Below are positions 12,190 through 22,507 of a stretch of DNA of 64,000 nt, piece by piece. The notes under the pieces were generated by a model. It worked only from the letters and a program-made list of their open reading frames with translations. It had not been told where the DNA came from and ran no database searches. Source of the stretch: Agarophyton chilense (lineage: Eukaryota > Rhodophyta > Florideophyceae > Gracilariales > Gracilariaceae); assembly GCA_030374765.1 (NCBI GenBank), contig JARGXX010000031.1, forward strand, positions 434,001-498,000. Reading direction: 5' to 3'. The position numbers and the translations under genes were made by a program. The first letter of the stretch is position 1, and the number at the start of each line of letters is the position of its first letter.

Positions 12190-12910
12190 TTGCCTGCGCC
12201 ACTGTTGTTGGACTTGATTATGAAGCAGCCATTTTAATGTACGACCACTCGATGACAATGCATCAGATGCACTTTTGCAGCAGCTTGTAGTCCAAGCCAC
12301 CTCCCGTCCGTCACTTGTATATCTCGCGCAATGGCTTTACGGGCGAGTATTTTGGCTACTGTTCTTGTGAGTTTTACACCCCGCTAGACGCCCTGTACAA
12401 TTCAAAGGGTCTCAATCTTGTCCAGCTTGATTCAAAACTAATGCGCATCTCTCAGTCCACCTTCGTTTGTCGCACCCAGTACGTCGATGCAAACCTTTTC
12501 ATTGGAAATTTGGTGGACAACGTCGACGGGAGATTATTGCAAGACGCGTGCATTTTTTGCGTTTTACCCCTTTGTAGAATCGCCATTTATCATGCGGGAC
12601 AAGAACATTAACCAATCGAAGCGATATGGTTTCGTTAAGTACTCCTGCTTCGATCACTCCGATACTGCTGTCGCAGCAATGAATGGTCAATACGATTGAA
12701 ACACTCCTATCACTGTTCCGTACGGTTTCAAAAAGAATTTGAAGAAACGGGAGAGACATGGTTCCCAGGCCAAACGAATTTTGTCGGCTAAAGGGGTGGA
12801 AGACCGTCGAGCTGCTGACCTGGAAAAACAGTTACGCCCCAACACTCTGTTCTCGGATAAGCTTCCAAGCTGCTTTCACGCCCCACACCCTCTTCCGCCT
12901 CAAAAAACCC
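12190..12910 (+). pseudogene. splicing factor 3B subunit 4 (SF3B4/SAP49), pseudogene
   Basis: SF3B4 is a U2 snRNP protein with two RRM domains. RRM1 remains as ATVVGLDYEAA (about 12198) and, in another frame, YISRNGFTGEYFGYCSCEFY and NLVQLDSKLMRIS. RRM2 begins ANLFIGNLVDNVDGRLLQDA (about 12490). It then changes frame near 12548 and runs as FIMRDKNINQSKRYGFVKY, AAMNGQY, a stop, then NTPITVPYGFKK and RERHGSQAKRIL, which matches the family's post-RRM2 linker closely. The reading is lost after about 12.8 kb. It lies divergently about 110 bases from the RPB1 remnant. The match to SF3B4 rather than to a generic RRM protein rests on the linker. Confidence 0.87.
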
Positions 12911-14195
12911 AAGGTATCCACCAAATGCGCGTATTCCAATGTACCATCCGCTGTCATATGAGTATCCAGTGTAACCCCGCGTCCAATAATGGTCGGGTGT
13001 AATGGCCCCTCCAAAATATACTCAAAGCCTTCGTTGTACAGAGCTTTCTCTTGAGTGGTACCTCCCACCAAACACTGTGGTTGGTGTGGTGTCCCCTAAT
13101 ATTGCAGATCTGTTTTTACGTTTCCCGCAATCGAGGGGATTCCTTTTCGCGTGGATGCCTTGTCAAATGTTGGTTGTGGTTGGTGTGAAGACGTATCTGG
13201 TCCTGTATTTGCTTCAGGCCGTTCTGGTTCAGTAGGCGTTGGTGGTTGGATGGCTGTGGGATCTTCGCGATGGACGTGGAGCCCGAATTGGTGTCGGTTT
13301 TTGTGGCCCTCAAGATCGAAAGTATATCTTCTGTCAGTTCGCTTGACGTCTGCGTCTACAATAAGGGGGGGCTGATTGAGACGGATGCTTCGTGGTTACG
13401 GCTTTTGTAGTGTTGATATTGTCGTTTCGGACTTATCACAAGCATGACAGAAAGGACGTGCCAAGTCACGGGACACTCGTTTTAATGAAGCCCATGCCAG
13501 GTCCTTCTGTTTGCAACCGGCTGAAGCCAAAGCGAAAAGAATCCCTTCAATGAGAGAGAGAAACGTAGAAACAGGATGAGCATCGCATGTCCAGAAGAGC
13601 GGTAGAATTTGAACAAACTACCTCCAAGGCGAGCCTAGTGTTGCTGACGCTCAGTTTTTGAACGATTTATAATGATGAAGCAAACAATAACGCGCCCATC
13701 ACAACTGAACATCAACGGAAGTGCGGAAAGCGCATGCCACCGGATGAATGTTGCGAAGAATACACCATTACCAGGCATTTCGCTCGCCAGGCTGTCAGTG
13801 TGAGGGGCAGGACTGCGCTGTGTAAGATGGAAGGCTAGCAAATTTGCACCGCGCAGGAAAAGACCGATGTTGGACGAGCGTGCGCGCACAGCGGCAGCGA
13901 CGGCGGCTACGATAGAGTCGAGGTGTGAGGTGGATGTGGAAGCCTCATTGAGAGAGCGCTCAGAAAAGAGTGCTTCCATTATTAACCGTGCAGATGCGAA
14001 GCATCGCCGAGATGATGATCGAAAGATCGAAAATTCGTCAAAACGTTCCTGCTTTGGAAAATGTGGTTACGCGAAATTATGAAATAGCTAGTTTTCAATA
14101 GAGCCGGAGATTTGAAAATGGTTACGCGATTTTTCATGAACGATTTGAGTTGAAGGGAAGATCTGACCATCCACACCCATTCACTCCGAAGTTTA
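12911..14195. other. unassigned stretch with short readings
   Basis: No gene is recognised. A minus-strand reading at 12832-13071 (79 residues; GFEYILEGPLHPTIIGRGV) partly overlaps the SF3B4 tail and looks protein-like but unplaced. Another minus-strand reading at 13635-13979 starts MEALFSERSLNEAS and contains an Ala/Val-rich helix. It could be the start of a lost gene. The rest shows nothing I can support. Confidence 0.3.
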
Positions 14196-14316
14196 CTACC
14201 GAAGTAAGAAGCAGCAAAAACGCACCGCAAGAAAACATGGAGGCATTGCCACGATCCAGAAATCCAGTATAAGAGCCATCAGTCTCGACACTATACGGAA
14301 TGAAGGCAGCGAAGTA

Positions 14317-15441
14317 TTAAAAATTTTGAGACAGGACGAGCAATAAAACGATAGCGGCTTGCCTTGCTCTGGAGTAAGTACGGCCAAGATAGGCCAGGGC
14401 CGGGGCACCATACTCTGCTTGGCCATTGCACCAAACGTCGCAGTAAAACATGTGACCCGCCAGAGCGTGGATGAGGCCATGATTGGAAGACTTGAAGACG
14501 CATTCCTTGGCTCGGATTTTTGGGAAGTACTGGAAGAGGGAGATGTTGGAATCAGGACATTGCAGCGACAAGGGAGCGGTCCACTGATACACGAGGCTTT
14601 TACGAAGCACGACGTCGGCAAAACAAGCCGAATAAAGTGGGTTTCGAGCCAAGTGTACTTGATGAGGAGGGATTTGGGGGAAAGCCACGGTTGATGGCGG
14701 TGAATATGGAGGGCGTTTTCGGGAGGCAACGAAGTGATGAGAGGCTTTTGCACTGCATCGGGAACAACGTGGGGGACGTAATAGGTACCAGTGCTGTACA
14801 AATCGGGCTCAGCCGGGAAAACGAATATTTCAAGCGGGAGGGTGGTGGAAGTGGTAGCGTCAGTCATGTTAGAGGCGGGCTGGTAGCCGGCAACGAGAGA
14901 AAGACATATGGATCAGGACATTGCGGCGACACGGAGGCGGTCCACTGATACACGAGGCTTTTACGCAGCACGAGGTCGGCAAACGAAACGGAATAGAGTG
15001 AGTTTCGAGCCAAGTGTACTTGATGAGGAGGGATTTGGGGGAAAGCCACGGTTGATGGCGGTGAATTTGGAGGGCGTTTCTGGCGGGCAAAGTAGTGATG
15101 AGAGGCTTTTGCACGGCATCGGGAACAACGTGGGGGACGATATAGGTACCTGTTCTGTACTAAACGGGCTCAGCGGGGGAAACGAATAGTTCAAGCGGGA
15201 GGGTGGTGGAAGTGGTATCGTTAGTAATGTTAGAGGCGGGCTGGTAGCGGGCGACGAGCAAAAGGCGTATGGCGTCAAAGTGTAAGAGGGTTTCGGGAAG
15301 CTGCAGCGTGGTTTGCAGGTAGCCTCTAGGATGCTTAGTCTGTGCATAGCGCGTGAGAAACAACGCGACGGCTTGGACAAGCGCGACAGAAGAATGTGAC
15401 GGAGGCAACATGCTTGTCACACGATCGAGGTCGCCGGGCAC
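14317..15441 (-). pseudogene. BRO1-domain-like gene (tentative), broken by a tandem duplication
   Basis: From an ATG at 15441 the minus strand encodes a helical start (HSSVALVQAVALFLTRY, LLHFDAIRLLLVARYQPASN). Further on, in another frame, 14317-14688 encodes LARNPLYSACFADVVLRKSL and then LIHALAGHMFYCDVW and EYGAPALAYLGRTYSRARQA. The order and helix pattern recall BRO1 domains (ALIX/BROX), in which a similar Tyr/Ala-rich helical pair occurs near the end. BRO1 proteins act with ESCRT-III in membrane remodelling. A 361-bp direct duplication inside it shifts the frame, so it is a pseudogene. Its 5' end overlaps the PI4K-like reading on the other strand. The family is a guess at about one in three. 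Confidence 0.35.
14551..15272. repeat. 361-bp tandem direct duplication
   Basis: The segment starting ATCAGGACATTGC at 14551 is repeated from 14912, and the similarity continues to about 15272. The two copies differ at many sites, so the duplication is not recent. A period of 361 is not divisible by three. Confidence 0.9.
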
Positions 15442-15934
15442 GCGCTACGACCTCGTGCCCATTGACCGTGGCTACATTTTGCCGGATGTTGTGCTGTCTG
15501 TGCCGTGGACCATTTGGATGGGATCGCCGATGATTGGCGACCCGCTCTCCGACATTTTCCAGGGCTACATTCAGTGTCTTGACGCAGAGCCGGAGTTTCG
15601 CATCTTGGACGATGAGCTTGATGGAAAGTTCAGGTCTGAATCCCTGCGAGCTCTCAAGGTGGCTACCATGCTGCTGCAGAAGGGCGCCGCGGCCGGGTTC
15701 ACGGTTTACGACATTTGGCTCTTAGTCTACAGTCAATGCAGCGATCCTCACTCCAAGTGGGAGCTGGAGAAATTCATGATCGAGGCGAAGAAGGCCGGCA
15801 GTGCTAAGGAGCGCCATCTCGCTGAGGAAGAGTATGAGAACAGGAAGAAGAGTGAAGCACTACACAGGCGTCACCAGAGCATGAATGCAATACACATTCA
15901 GGACACTTACATGGAGGATTACATTTTCATATAG
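15410..15934 (+). CDS. C-terminal part of a PI4K-gamma-type phosphatidylinositol kinase, 5'-truncated
   Basis: The 174-residue reading is uninterrupted. Residues 14-22 (DLVPIDRGY) match the metal-binding loop of type II/gamma PI 4-kinases, where LIPIDHGY is usual. WTIWMGSP, GYIQCLDAE, and ALKVATMLLQKGAAAGFT with YDIW follow in the family order. In-frame codons before the first Met read DGGN, recalling the HAGN of the catalytic loop, so the true reading probably began further upstream. The nucleotide-binding lobe is missing, and the 5' neighbour is a different, antisense gene. It is therefore most likely a truncated copy; an exon after an unseen intron is possible (an AG precedes the GGN codons). 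The His of the metal loop is Arg here. The tail is charged and helical and ends with IQDTYMEDYIFI. Confidence 0.7.
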   Translation: MLVTRSRSPGTRYDLVPIDRGYILPDVVLSVPWTIWMGSPMIGDPLSDIFQGYIQCLDAEPEFRILDDELDGKFRSESLRALKVATMLLQKGAAAGFTVYDIWLLVYSQCSDPHSKWELEKFMIEAKKAGSAKERHLAEEEYENRKKSEALHRRHQSMNAIHIQDTYMEDYIFI

Positions 15935-16850
15935 CAGCAACTCATTTGTTGATCTGGATCTCGATTTCTGATTTCAAAATTGGGCAGCTTTTGAAGCTTA
16001 CGTTCTGTTCATCTTGGTAGTCTGCATCACTAGGCTTCTCTGAAAAACAGTTTTGCGGGTTTCATGAGACTGTGTTAGTGTTCGAGAGTACAGTTATGGA
16101 ATCAGAACAGTTAAATTCTAACGCGCGAAGCTGGACTTCCGATAGCCATGAGGATTCTGTTGTGCCTAATGCGCAGAGCTCATCAAAAATTATCATATCT
16201 TCCCTTGTGCCAGAAACCATTACCTCGCTTCGTTACGAAAAAGCCCCCGCCTCTTAAGCATAAGATTTCAGTAGGAACTGGACATTTTCAGGGCTCTGCT
16301 CCAATATCTACTACTCTTATTGAGAAAGCACTGGACATATATCAGCCTTTGTGTAATGATTCATCTTGCGCATTGAGTGACTCATTAACTAGTTCTGTTT
16401 TAAAGAAGAATATTGAAAAGGTACCCAAGTACAGAGCCAGAAACAGGCATAAAGATAATCGAAATGCCAGGAAACGTTATAGGCTGCGGAAATCCCAGGA
16501 ACGAGGGGTTCCACAGCCTGCGAGAATACATAACCCGGACAATTTTGAAGCACAGCGCTCTTGATAGTAATGAATGTCCGTCGAAGAGAGAGGGCTTATA
16601 CAAAGTACAAACTGTGAAACTTGTCGCTGAATTTACGCAGTACTACCATTCGTTTACATCTAGGACCACTAGTGCTGAGAAAGGAACTCTTATACGGATT
16701 CATAAAAATAGTAATGGAGAGCGAAGAATCGTTGGTTCTTTTCCATCTACAATGGCTAACCGATGATTTAACCATTTCCTATGGTTAGAAAAAAAGCAAC
16801 GAACCTCAAGGTGCAAGTTAGTATCACTGCACGTACCGCTTGTAGTGTTT
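15935..16850 (+). other. unassigned, remains of an unknown basic protein
   Basis: Overlapping plus-strand readings at 16148-16564 and 16413-16766 together look like a decayed coding region. One has a very basic stretch (KYRARNRHKDNRNARKRYRL). The other has EFTQYYHSFTSRTTSAEKGT followed by a strand-like IRIHKNSNGERRIVGSF. No family is recognised, and the change of frame suggests a pseudogene. Confidence 0.3.
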
Positions 16851-17251
16851 ATGGAACAAACAACGGATAGTCAGGTCTTTGTTGGTGAGGTTGAAGAAGA
16901 TGGAAACGCGGCGAAACCAGGAGGCTTGGAAGTTGGAGATGTTCTTACCACCGTATTATTGCTGTTTGGAAATGTTCTTTTTCCGATTTCTACAACGGGT
17001 GGTGTGTAAATGATAGCTATTTACATTGCGCGCCGAGATCCTAAAGAGCCATTGTTTCACATGGCCTTTTCGAAAGATCATGACTTTGAGGACCTTCCTG
17101 GCCGGGTTTGAGTTGACGAAACTTGGCAAACTGCAGACGAAGCTGAAAAGTTAGCCGAAGAGATTCAAATCAGCAGCTATTCCAAAGAACTATTTGACAG
17201 TCAGAAGGAGGAACTGGATTTGGTATCGTCAGTTAAGGAGCTTCGTGAGTA
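16851..17251 (+). pseudogene. PDZ-domain-like remnant
   Basis: The start reads FVGEVEEDGNAAKPGGLEVG followed by DVLTTV, the carboxylate-loop and helix pattern of PDZ domains in which a product 'GNAAKAG.L.VGD.L' is common. The reading has a stop soon after and then continues in frame with IAIYIARRDPKEPLFHMAF and an acidic helical tail. A small organellar-type PDZ protein is the best guess. It has at least two in-frame stops, and its 5' end is not defined. Confidence 0.4.
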
Positions 17252-17700
17252 ATGATTTGATAAGGAATCCATCAAATCTGTCCTTGAGGACAAGAGCCAG
17301 CGGTAAATGAAATGCTTCTGCTGTCAAACCATTGGAGTGTCCCACGCCTTGCCTCGATTCGATATCTGTTACTTCGTTTGGGTAAACTCTTGAATAACCT
17401 TCTGAAAACCTTCCTTTCCCCTAAATCGATTGAGGGTCCTGATTTTCTCGTTTAGGAAATACGCCCCATCTCAAGACTGTCCAAGTGGAACCTGTATTAC
17501 AAGAGCATCGATTGTGTTTGAAAGAAAGAAAAATACAGGCCAACTGCACTTCATGGATGTTATGACCTTCTTGATTTCAGCTGACGGACTTTGTTATCGT
17601 TCATCGATTCACGGGAAAGATGCATTCACAAAACCGGATACTGGTAGAACAAGACTTTAGTTCTCGAAACTGCAACTACAGTTTGGTGTGAATTGGGAAT
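17252..17700. other. unassigned spacer
   Basis: One plus-strand reading of 76 residues (17430-17660; CPSGTCITRASIVFERKK, then LHFMDVMTFLISADGL) may continue the PDZ-like remnant. It ends about 40 bases before LTR element 2 begins. Nothing else is recognised. Confidence 0.25.
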
Positions 17701-17712
17701 CTCCGGAGGAGA

Positions 17713-19776
17713 CTACTGTACCAGTAGAAACGGCACCAGCAAGCCGAGTACGCTTTTTGGCAGAGAATCACCTGAGGAACTATTGTCACCCTCGGAAGCC
17801 TCCCGGTCGCTTAAATGTAGACCGTATCGGGCATCCAAGTCGGCAGTAACCCTCTGGGACATCATTTGTGCATTCAGTTGCTGGAGTTTGACCATAACGG
17901 TCTTCGGATGTTGACCCTGTTGGACATTCGAGGTGTAGCTCGTCGAGCGACGTGCCCAGGAGCAGGCATCTCTCAGGGCTGTCTCAATTTTCATCGAGGC
18001 AATAATAACAACAGTACGGCACACATGACGTAGATACGCGGTGGCAGCCGTGACCGAAGCGGGAAAATGCGGCAATGAAGAGGACGGAGCGATATCGACG
18101 CCCACAGTGTACGTCTGAGCCAGCGCATCACCTACAGGACTAACGGACTCGACAGTAACCTCTCCAGGAGGGATGTCCACCTGGACGACGGGCGGCTCAT
18201 ATGAGAGCTCATGCTGAGGAGCGTCACCTGGAGGAGCTGGAGGAGGGCAGGCGGCTGGCAGCAACACATTGGACTCGACCGGAGGCTTGAGGCGCTCTAC
18301 TGGTAAAATGAAGGGATCTTCACCGAAGGACTCTCCATTGGACATACCAGCAGGAACCAACGGCGTGGCTTTCCAATCAGGCTCAAAGCACAAGGGATCA
18401 AAACCGATGGTCTTCGGGTAATAGTCAGGCACATGACGCCTCGGAATGTCCGATGGTTGACTCATCAAAGGCTTGGCGGGATAGGCACGAGTGGAATCCC
18501 GCAACGAAGACCTTCGGTCATTGTCATCGCCCATGAGTTGGGACGAATGATATGCCACTACGGACGGCATGGGATCCAAAAAGAGCGGCGAGATACGCCA
18601 GTACAGGGCCCATTGGTTCTAATTCACGCAGAGAAGCGATAGATATAGCGCAGGACGTTTGGCTGTGCTCATGTCGTAAAATTCCACCTCGTACCAACAG
18701 AAGAAGAACTGCAGGAATTGACGCAAACGACCATTGAGCTCATGCATCTCGTTCCAGTAGACCCTATTGGACATCCAAAACAGGCGGTCATACGGCGGCC
18801 GGAAGCAAATGAACACCAAGAGGTTGTGCCCAGCTGGAGGAAATCTCACGTAAGGTGAGATAAAGTCCTCGTATTAGTACGAAAAGCGTTTTTTCACTTT
18901 GAACTGGTACTCCATTTCCTTCTCAAAACGGACATACGGAATGTCCGCTTGAATGAGGGTGCGAAAGCGCGTCGGCGAACACGGATCCACAGGAAAATGC
19001 AACCAAGGGTTATACCATAAGACGTTGCGCGCGCTCTTACTGCGCCTCCGGAAATCGGGGATCATAGCGAACCTCCAAGCATCGAGATACACATGAAAAA
19101 AACTTTCATATTCTTCCATAGAGGACGCCAGACTGGCATGACAGACTGCCCACGGATTCTGTCCGATGGTATGGTCATAACAGTCTGCAGGGTGCTCATA
19201 AGCCACTTGGTATCTAGAAGAGCTACCCACTTGGTTGTTCGAAGCCATTGAGTTGCTGCCCACAGGTTTGTCCGTCGGGAAATGAACAGGGGAACCGGAA
19301 AAGCGAAAAAGTCTGGAGGGAGAGTGGCGTATCGGACGGGCTTGTAAGGCAAGTTCGGCATCGCGCGCGACCAATGGAGGAATACAATGACGGGAAAAAG
19401 GGAAGATAGAACTAAATCGGGAGGTTTGACCGACGTGAAACCGAATAGAAGACGCGCATAGGCTCGCCAAAGGAAGAGCGGGGAATATGAAAAGCGGTGA
19501 TGACCCCCCGGTGCGCGTACAGTACCTTGGGCGAATTAATTACCAAGCTAGCGCCAAGGGTCGGCTCGTACCCCCTCATTACCCTCCAAAATGGTATGGA
19601 TGCGAGGCCCGGTCGCCCCCAATGGTAGCGAGGGCAACTAGGCACTCAGGTTCCACGAATTGGTCATGGGACGTTGAAATGTCGGACATGGAACCACTCG
19701 AGTCCATCATGGAAACGAGCGGTTCCATGAAGCCGTTAGGGGGCTGATGATCACGAGGTTCTGACCATGAAGGCAA
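17713..19776 (-). pseudogene. antisense coding region of LTR element 2
   Basis: Its parts match the antisense coding region of element 1 in the same order: a Trp/Tyr-rich part (18619-19470) and a Pro/acid-rich part with an Ala-rich helical end (17713-18579). It extends beyond the element 1 match into a Ser/Met-rich start near 19776. No known domain is recognised. That such a reading survives in two diverged copies argues that it was a real protein. It is a fossil with a few breaks. Confidence 0.5.
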
Positions 19777-19863
19777 GATTGGGGATTCACCTATAGGTCC
19801 AATTACTGCCAGACTCCCAGAAATATGTGAGGCACTTGGACGTCGCAGTGACGGTCGAATTTT

Positions 19864-19876
19864 AAGGAGGGAGATA
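19864..19876 (+). promoter_or_regulatory. polypurine tract of LTR element 2
   Basis: AAGGAGGGAGATA directly precedes the TGTGAAGGAG start of the family A LTR. In LTR retrotransposons such a tract primes plus-strand DNA synthesis. It fixes the orientation of the element. Confidence 0.6.
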
Positions 19877-20319
19877 TGTGAAGGAGCAACGATTATTGTT
19901 GAGTTTTGTGAACCGCCAGGGCCTGAGGTATCTTACAGACGCCAAGTGGACTGGCCGACCTCAGCCGGACATAGTTAGTTATTTTTTTTATATTTAGTGT
20001 GATAGTATAGCTTAACAGTGCCAGGGAGATCTTAGCGCTTCGCCATCGGTATTTATTTGGCTCGAGTGACGCTTTACCCTTAAAATCAGGTAGGCCTTGT
20101 CAGGATACTAAATTACCCCCTTTGGTACATTAGTTCCACCAATTGGTCTTCAACCTATCGTTTTCGTAGCTCCGACCTGTAGAACAACGCAGCAAACGCC
20201 CCCCCATTGCACCAAGTACTCTGTGATTGCAGTCGTCAAGGATACGGACCTTACGACCTGCTCTACCACGCTACCTCATGTTTAGACCAGTACACTGACC
20301 CACCAGTTATTGCGTAACA
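19877..20319 (+). repeat. LTR family A, copy 3 (3' LTR of element 2)
   Basis: A 443-bp repeat starting TGTGAAGGAGCAACG and ending GCGTAACA. It is similar over its full length to 60191-60636 (same strand) and to 57894-58338 (opposite strand). Confidence 0.85.
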
Positions 20320-20621
20320 CATCTTAAAAGCCAATATATATGACCCAGTTTGTAAGCATTTGAGTGATACAAGACGCGGAGGGATCCACAGGAATGATTT
20401 CCATTTCTCGATCTCGTGGAAACAAATGCTCCATACCATTCAAGCAGGACACCAAAACGATTAGAGGGGCGATTAGTTATACATCATCGCTCATTTTTCA
20501 TTTCTTTCTCCGATTCAAAAAATGTCGCAAGTTTGTTTCACAGAATCAAAACAATGTTCATTCTACTATACTCGGGCCCAGAATTGAGTTAAGCTTCTCC
20601 TTCACTGAGCTCCACACAAGC
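20320..20621. other. spacer between two LTR elements
   Basis: No gene is recognised. A reading that begins at 20364 and runs into the next LTR has no family signal. The last five bases, CAAGC, may be the target duplication of element 3. Confidence 0.3.
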
Positions 20622-21239
20622 TGTAGTATTCTGCACCTTCGGAATGCCGATGGAAATTTTTTTTGGCTAAGTATGATGATACTCATAAGTGAGTGCAACG
20701 GCTAGGATGAAGTTATGAAGCAGCACCACGCAGATGGTCCGTGAAATGGTATGTTACACGTGGGACCTCGGTCTGCCACGGCGCATCCGATTCGACCCTT
20801 TGTAGGGAAATACCGGATTGGTAACGGTGCATATACTGTAGTGAGTAGCCACGTGGCAAGCATTATCCCGTACTATAGAGGGGTTAGTCGGCTATCCAAG
20901 TTTATACCTAGATAATACTATGTGCGGCGCTCACCCCTGTGCCCTGTACTTAAGGCACAGAAGGGAGCGCCGACTCCAAAGTAAAGGAGACAACAAACGG
21001 GTTCACAACTCACTTCTTCCTCGTTCAGGATTCCTTAACCGGAGATCCGGACAAGCTACAACCAGTAGTTGTCAGTTCAATAGTACCAACCACCCTCATT
21101 GGCGAGTGGGGCCTTACAACCCCCATTCTATCTCGCTAGTGTTGTGCTCTACCACACCTTCCCCTTAGCCGCAAGAACTCATTCGACAGTCCCGAACACT
21201 ATCGCAGGTCTCTGCTCTCTCCGCAGAGCGGATACTACA
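20622..21239 (+). repeat. 5' LTR of element 3 (family B)
   Basis: 618 bp, TGTAGTATTCTGC to GATACTACA, a direct repeat of 24218-24835. Confidence 0.9.
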
Positions 21240-21241
21240 AG

Positions 21242-21261
21242 TGGTCTCCCGACTTCGAAAC
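21242..21261 (+). promoter_or_regulatory. primer-binding-like site of element 3
   Basis: TGGTCTCCCGACTTCGAAAC starts two bases after the LTR. Its complement ends in CCA and contains a TTCGAA motif like a tRNA T-loop, though offset by about four bases from the standard position. The tRNA is not identified. Confidence 0.5.
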
Positions 21262-21454
21262 ACTGTGGTTGGCTACTCCAAATATTTCGCACCTGGAACG
21301 TGGAATCGATACTGATCTTTAATGCGAATGGAATACGATCTAGGGAGCGGTTCCCGACCACGTCCAGCTATTACGGAGTTCCGTAGTTAACTACGCTGTC
21401 GTATTCAATTGAAGACCTCAATTATTTCGTCGCCGAACATTGGAATTGTTCGGA

Positions 21455-22260
21455 ATGCCGAAAAAGAAGACCCAGTCTAGTACTGGTGCCCCGAGTCCTT
21501 CAGACCCACGCCAACGACCGAGGCTCGCCTCACCTACAGAAGCCGCAGAGCGACTATACCGTCAAGCGACGTTCAAGCTGAACCGTTAAGCAAAACGCCA
21601 CTCGCTGAGCGATCGCGCTTGGCAGCTGACCGAAGAGAAGAGGGCGAAGATGAAGCTAAACCTCCATTGGTGGTGGATGCACCCCCGGACGAACCCTCGG
21701 TGAAGAAGCCCAGTTTGGCTCAGAACCCTCAGAAAGACAGACAGAACAAGAAACGAGAAGAAAAACGGATAGCCGTAGACCCGAGGACGGTCCACTCAAA
21801 AGCCGAGAACGACGCTACAGATGCACAAGAAGGCCCTCAGCTGTCCGAACAGACTACGCAGGTTCAACCTGAAAATATAGGGAGTTCCCAAGCGCCCTCT
21901 AGAAAGGTTCAAGGAAACGAAAAAGTTGTCATATCCCGTCAGGATTCAACGCGTTCGTTTGTCAGACGGTATAAGCCGGTGAACCGAAACCTCGCGCCAT
22001 CCGCCGAACCGTTTTAAAATGCCCAGGAATACGTTATGGATCGTATCATCGATCACGGCGAAGATGAAGACACCCACAGACTACTGTATCGTACCCGTTG
22101 GTACAGTTTTCCTCCGGAAGCGGATACGTGGGAGCCTATAACTCATATTTCGCGCTCGCAGGTTGTGCTTTATCATCGTCGCAATCGATTACCAGTTCCT
22201 GCAGAGATCGACACCGCGATGATGGGCTTTCTAGATGCGATTTCGCGGAGCGATTGTTAA
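21455..22260 (+). pseudogene. sense chromodomain protein region of element 3
   Basis: The N-terminal part starts MPKKKTQSSTGAPS, a basic cluster that could serve as a nuclear signal. The middle is charged and low in complexity. The end (22036-22260) is a chromodomain: DRIIDHGEDEDTHRLLYRTR with WYSFPPEADTWEPITHI and a final helix ending LYHRRNRLPVP. The WEP motif and the aromatic positions fit histone-methyl-lysine readers, as at the C-terminus of chromovirus integrases, but no integrase precedes it here. It is a fossil with about two breaks. Confidence 0.7.
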
Positions 22261-22507
22261 TTCCCTTTCCCCTCAGAAGAAGGAAGAAGACAAGAAGACT
22301 CGAGAAGAAGAAGAAAAAGTTTTTAGGAGCACGTGAACTCATGGAAATAGAAGAAATTGGTTCATATCATCGCCTTAACGATGTTGACGACATCTAAAGT
22401 CGGTCAAGGTACTTACCCGCGCGTATGGTTATTCAGCATGGCGGTAAGATCAGCCCAATATCTTTGCAGCTGCTCTTCGGGGAAGCCCGCGTCTAAGAGG
22501 AATTGTC

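Larger units (their letters stand above)
17700..20319 (+). mobile_element. LTR element 2, 5'-truncated
   Basis: The left end starts abruptly at about 17700, at the position matching 3105 of element 1. The chromodomain region and the 5' LTR are missing. The antisense coding region (17713 to about 19776, minus strand) is followed by a purine tract (AAGGAGGGAGATA, 19864-19876) and then by a TG...CA-bounded repeat of LTR family A. This gives the element a plus orientation with coding on its minus strand, as in element 3. It is an old, broken copy with several breaks. Confidence 0.65.
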
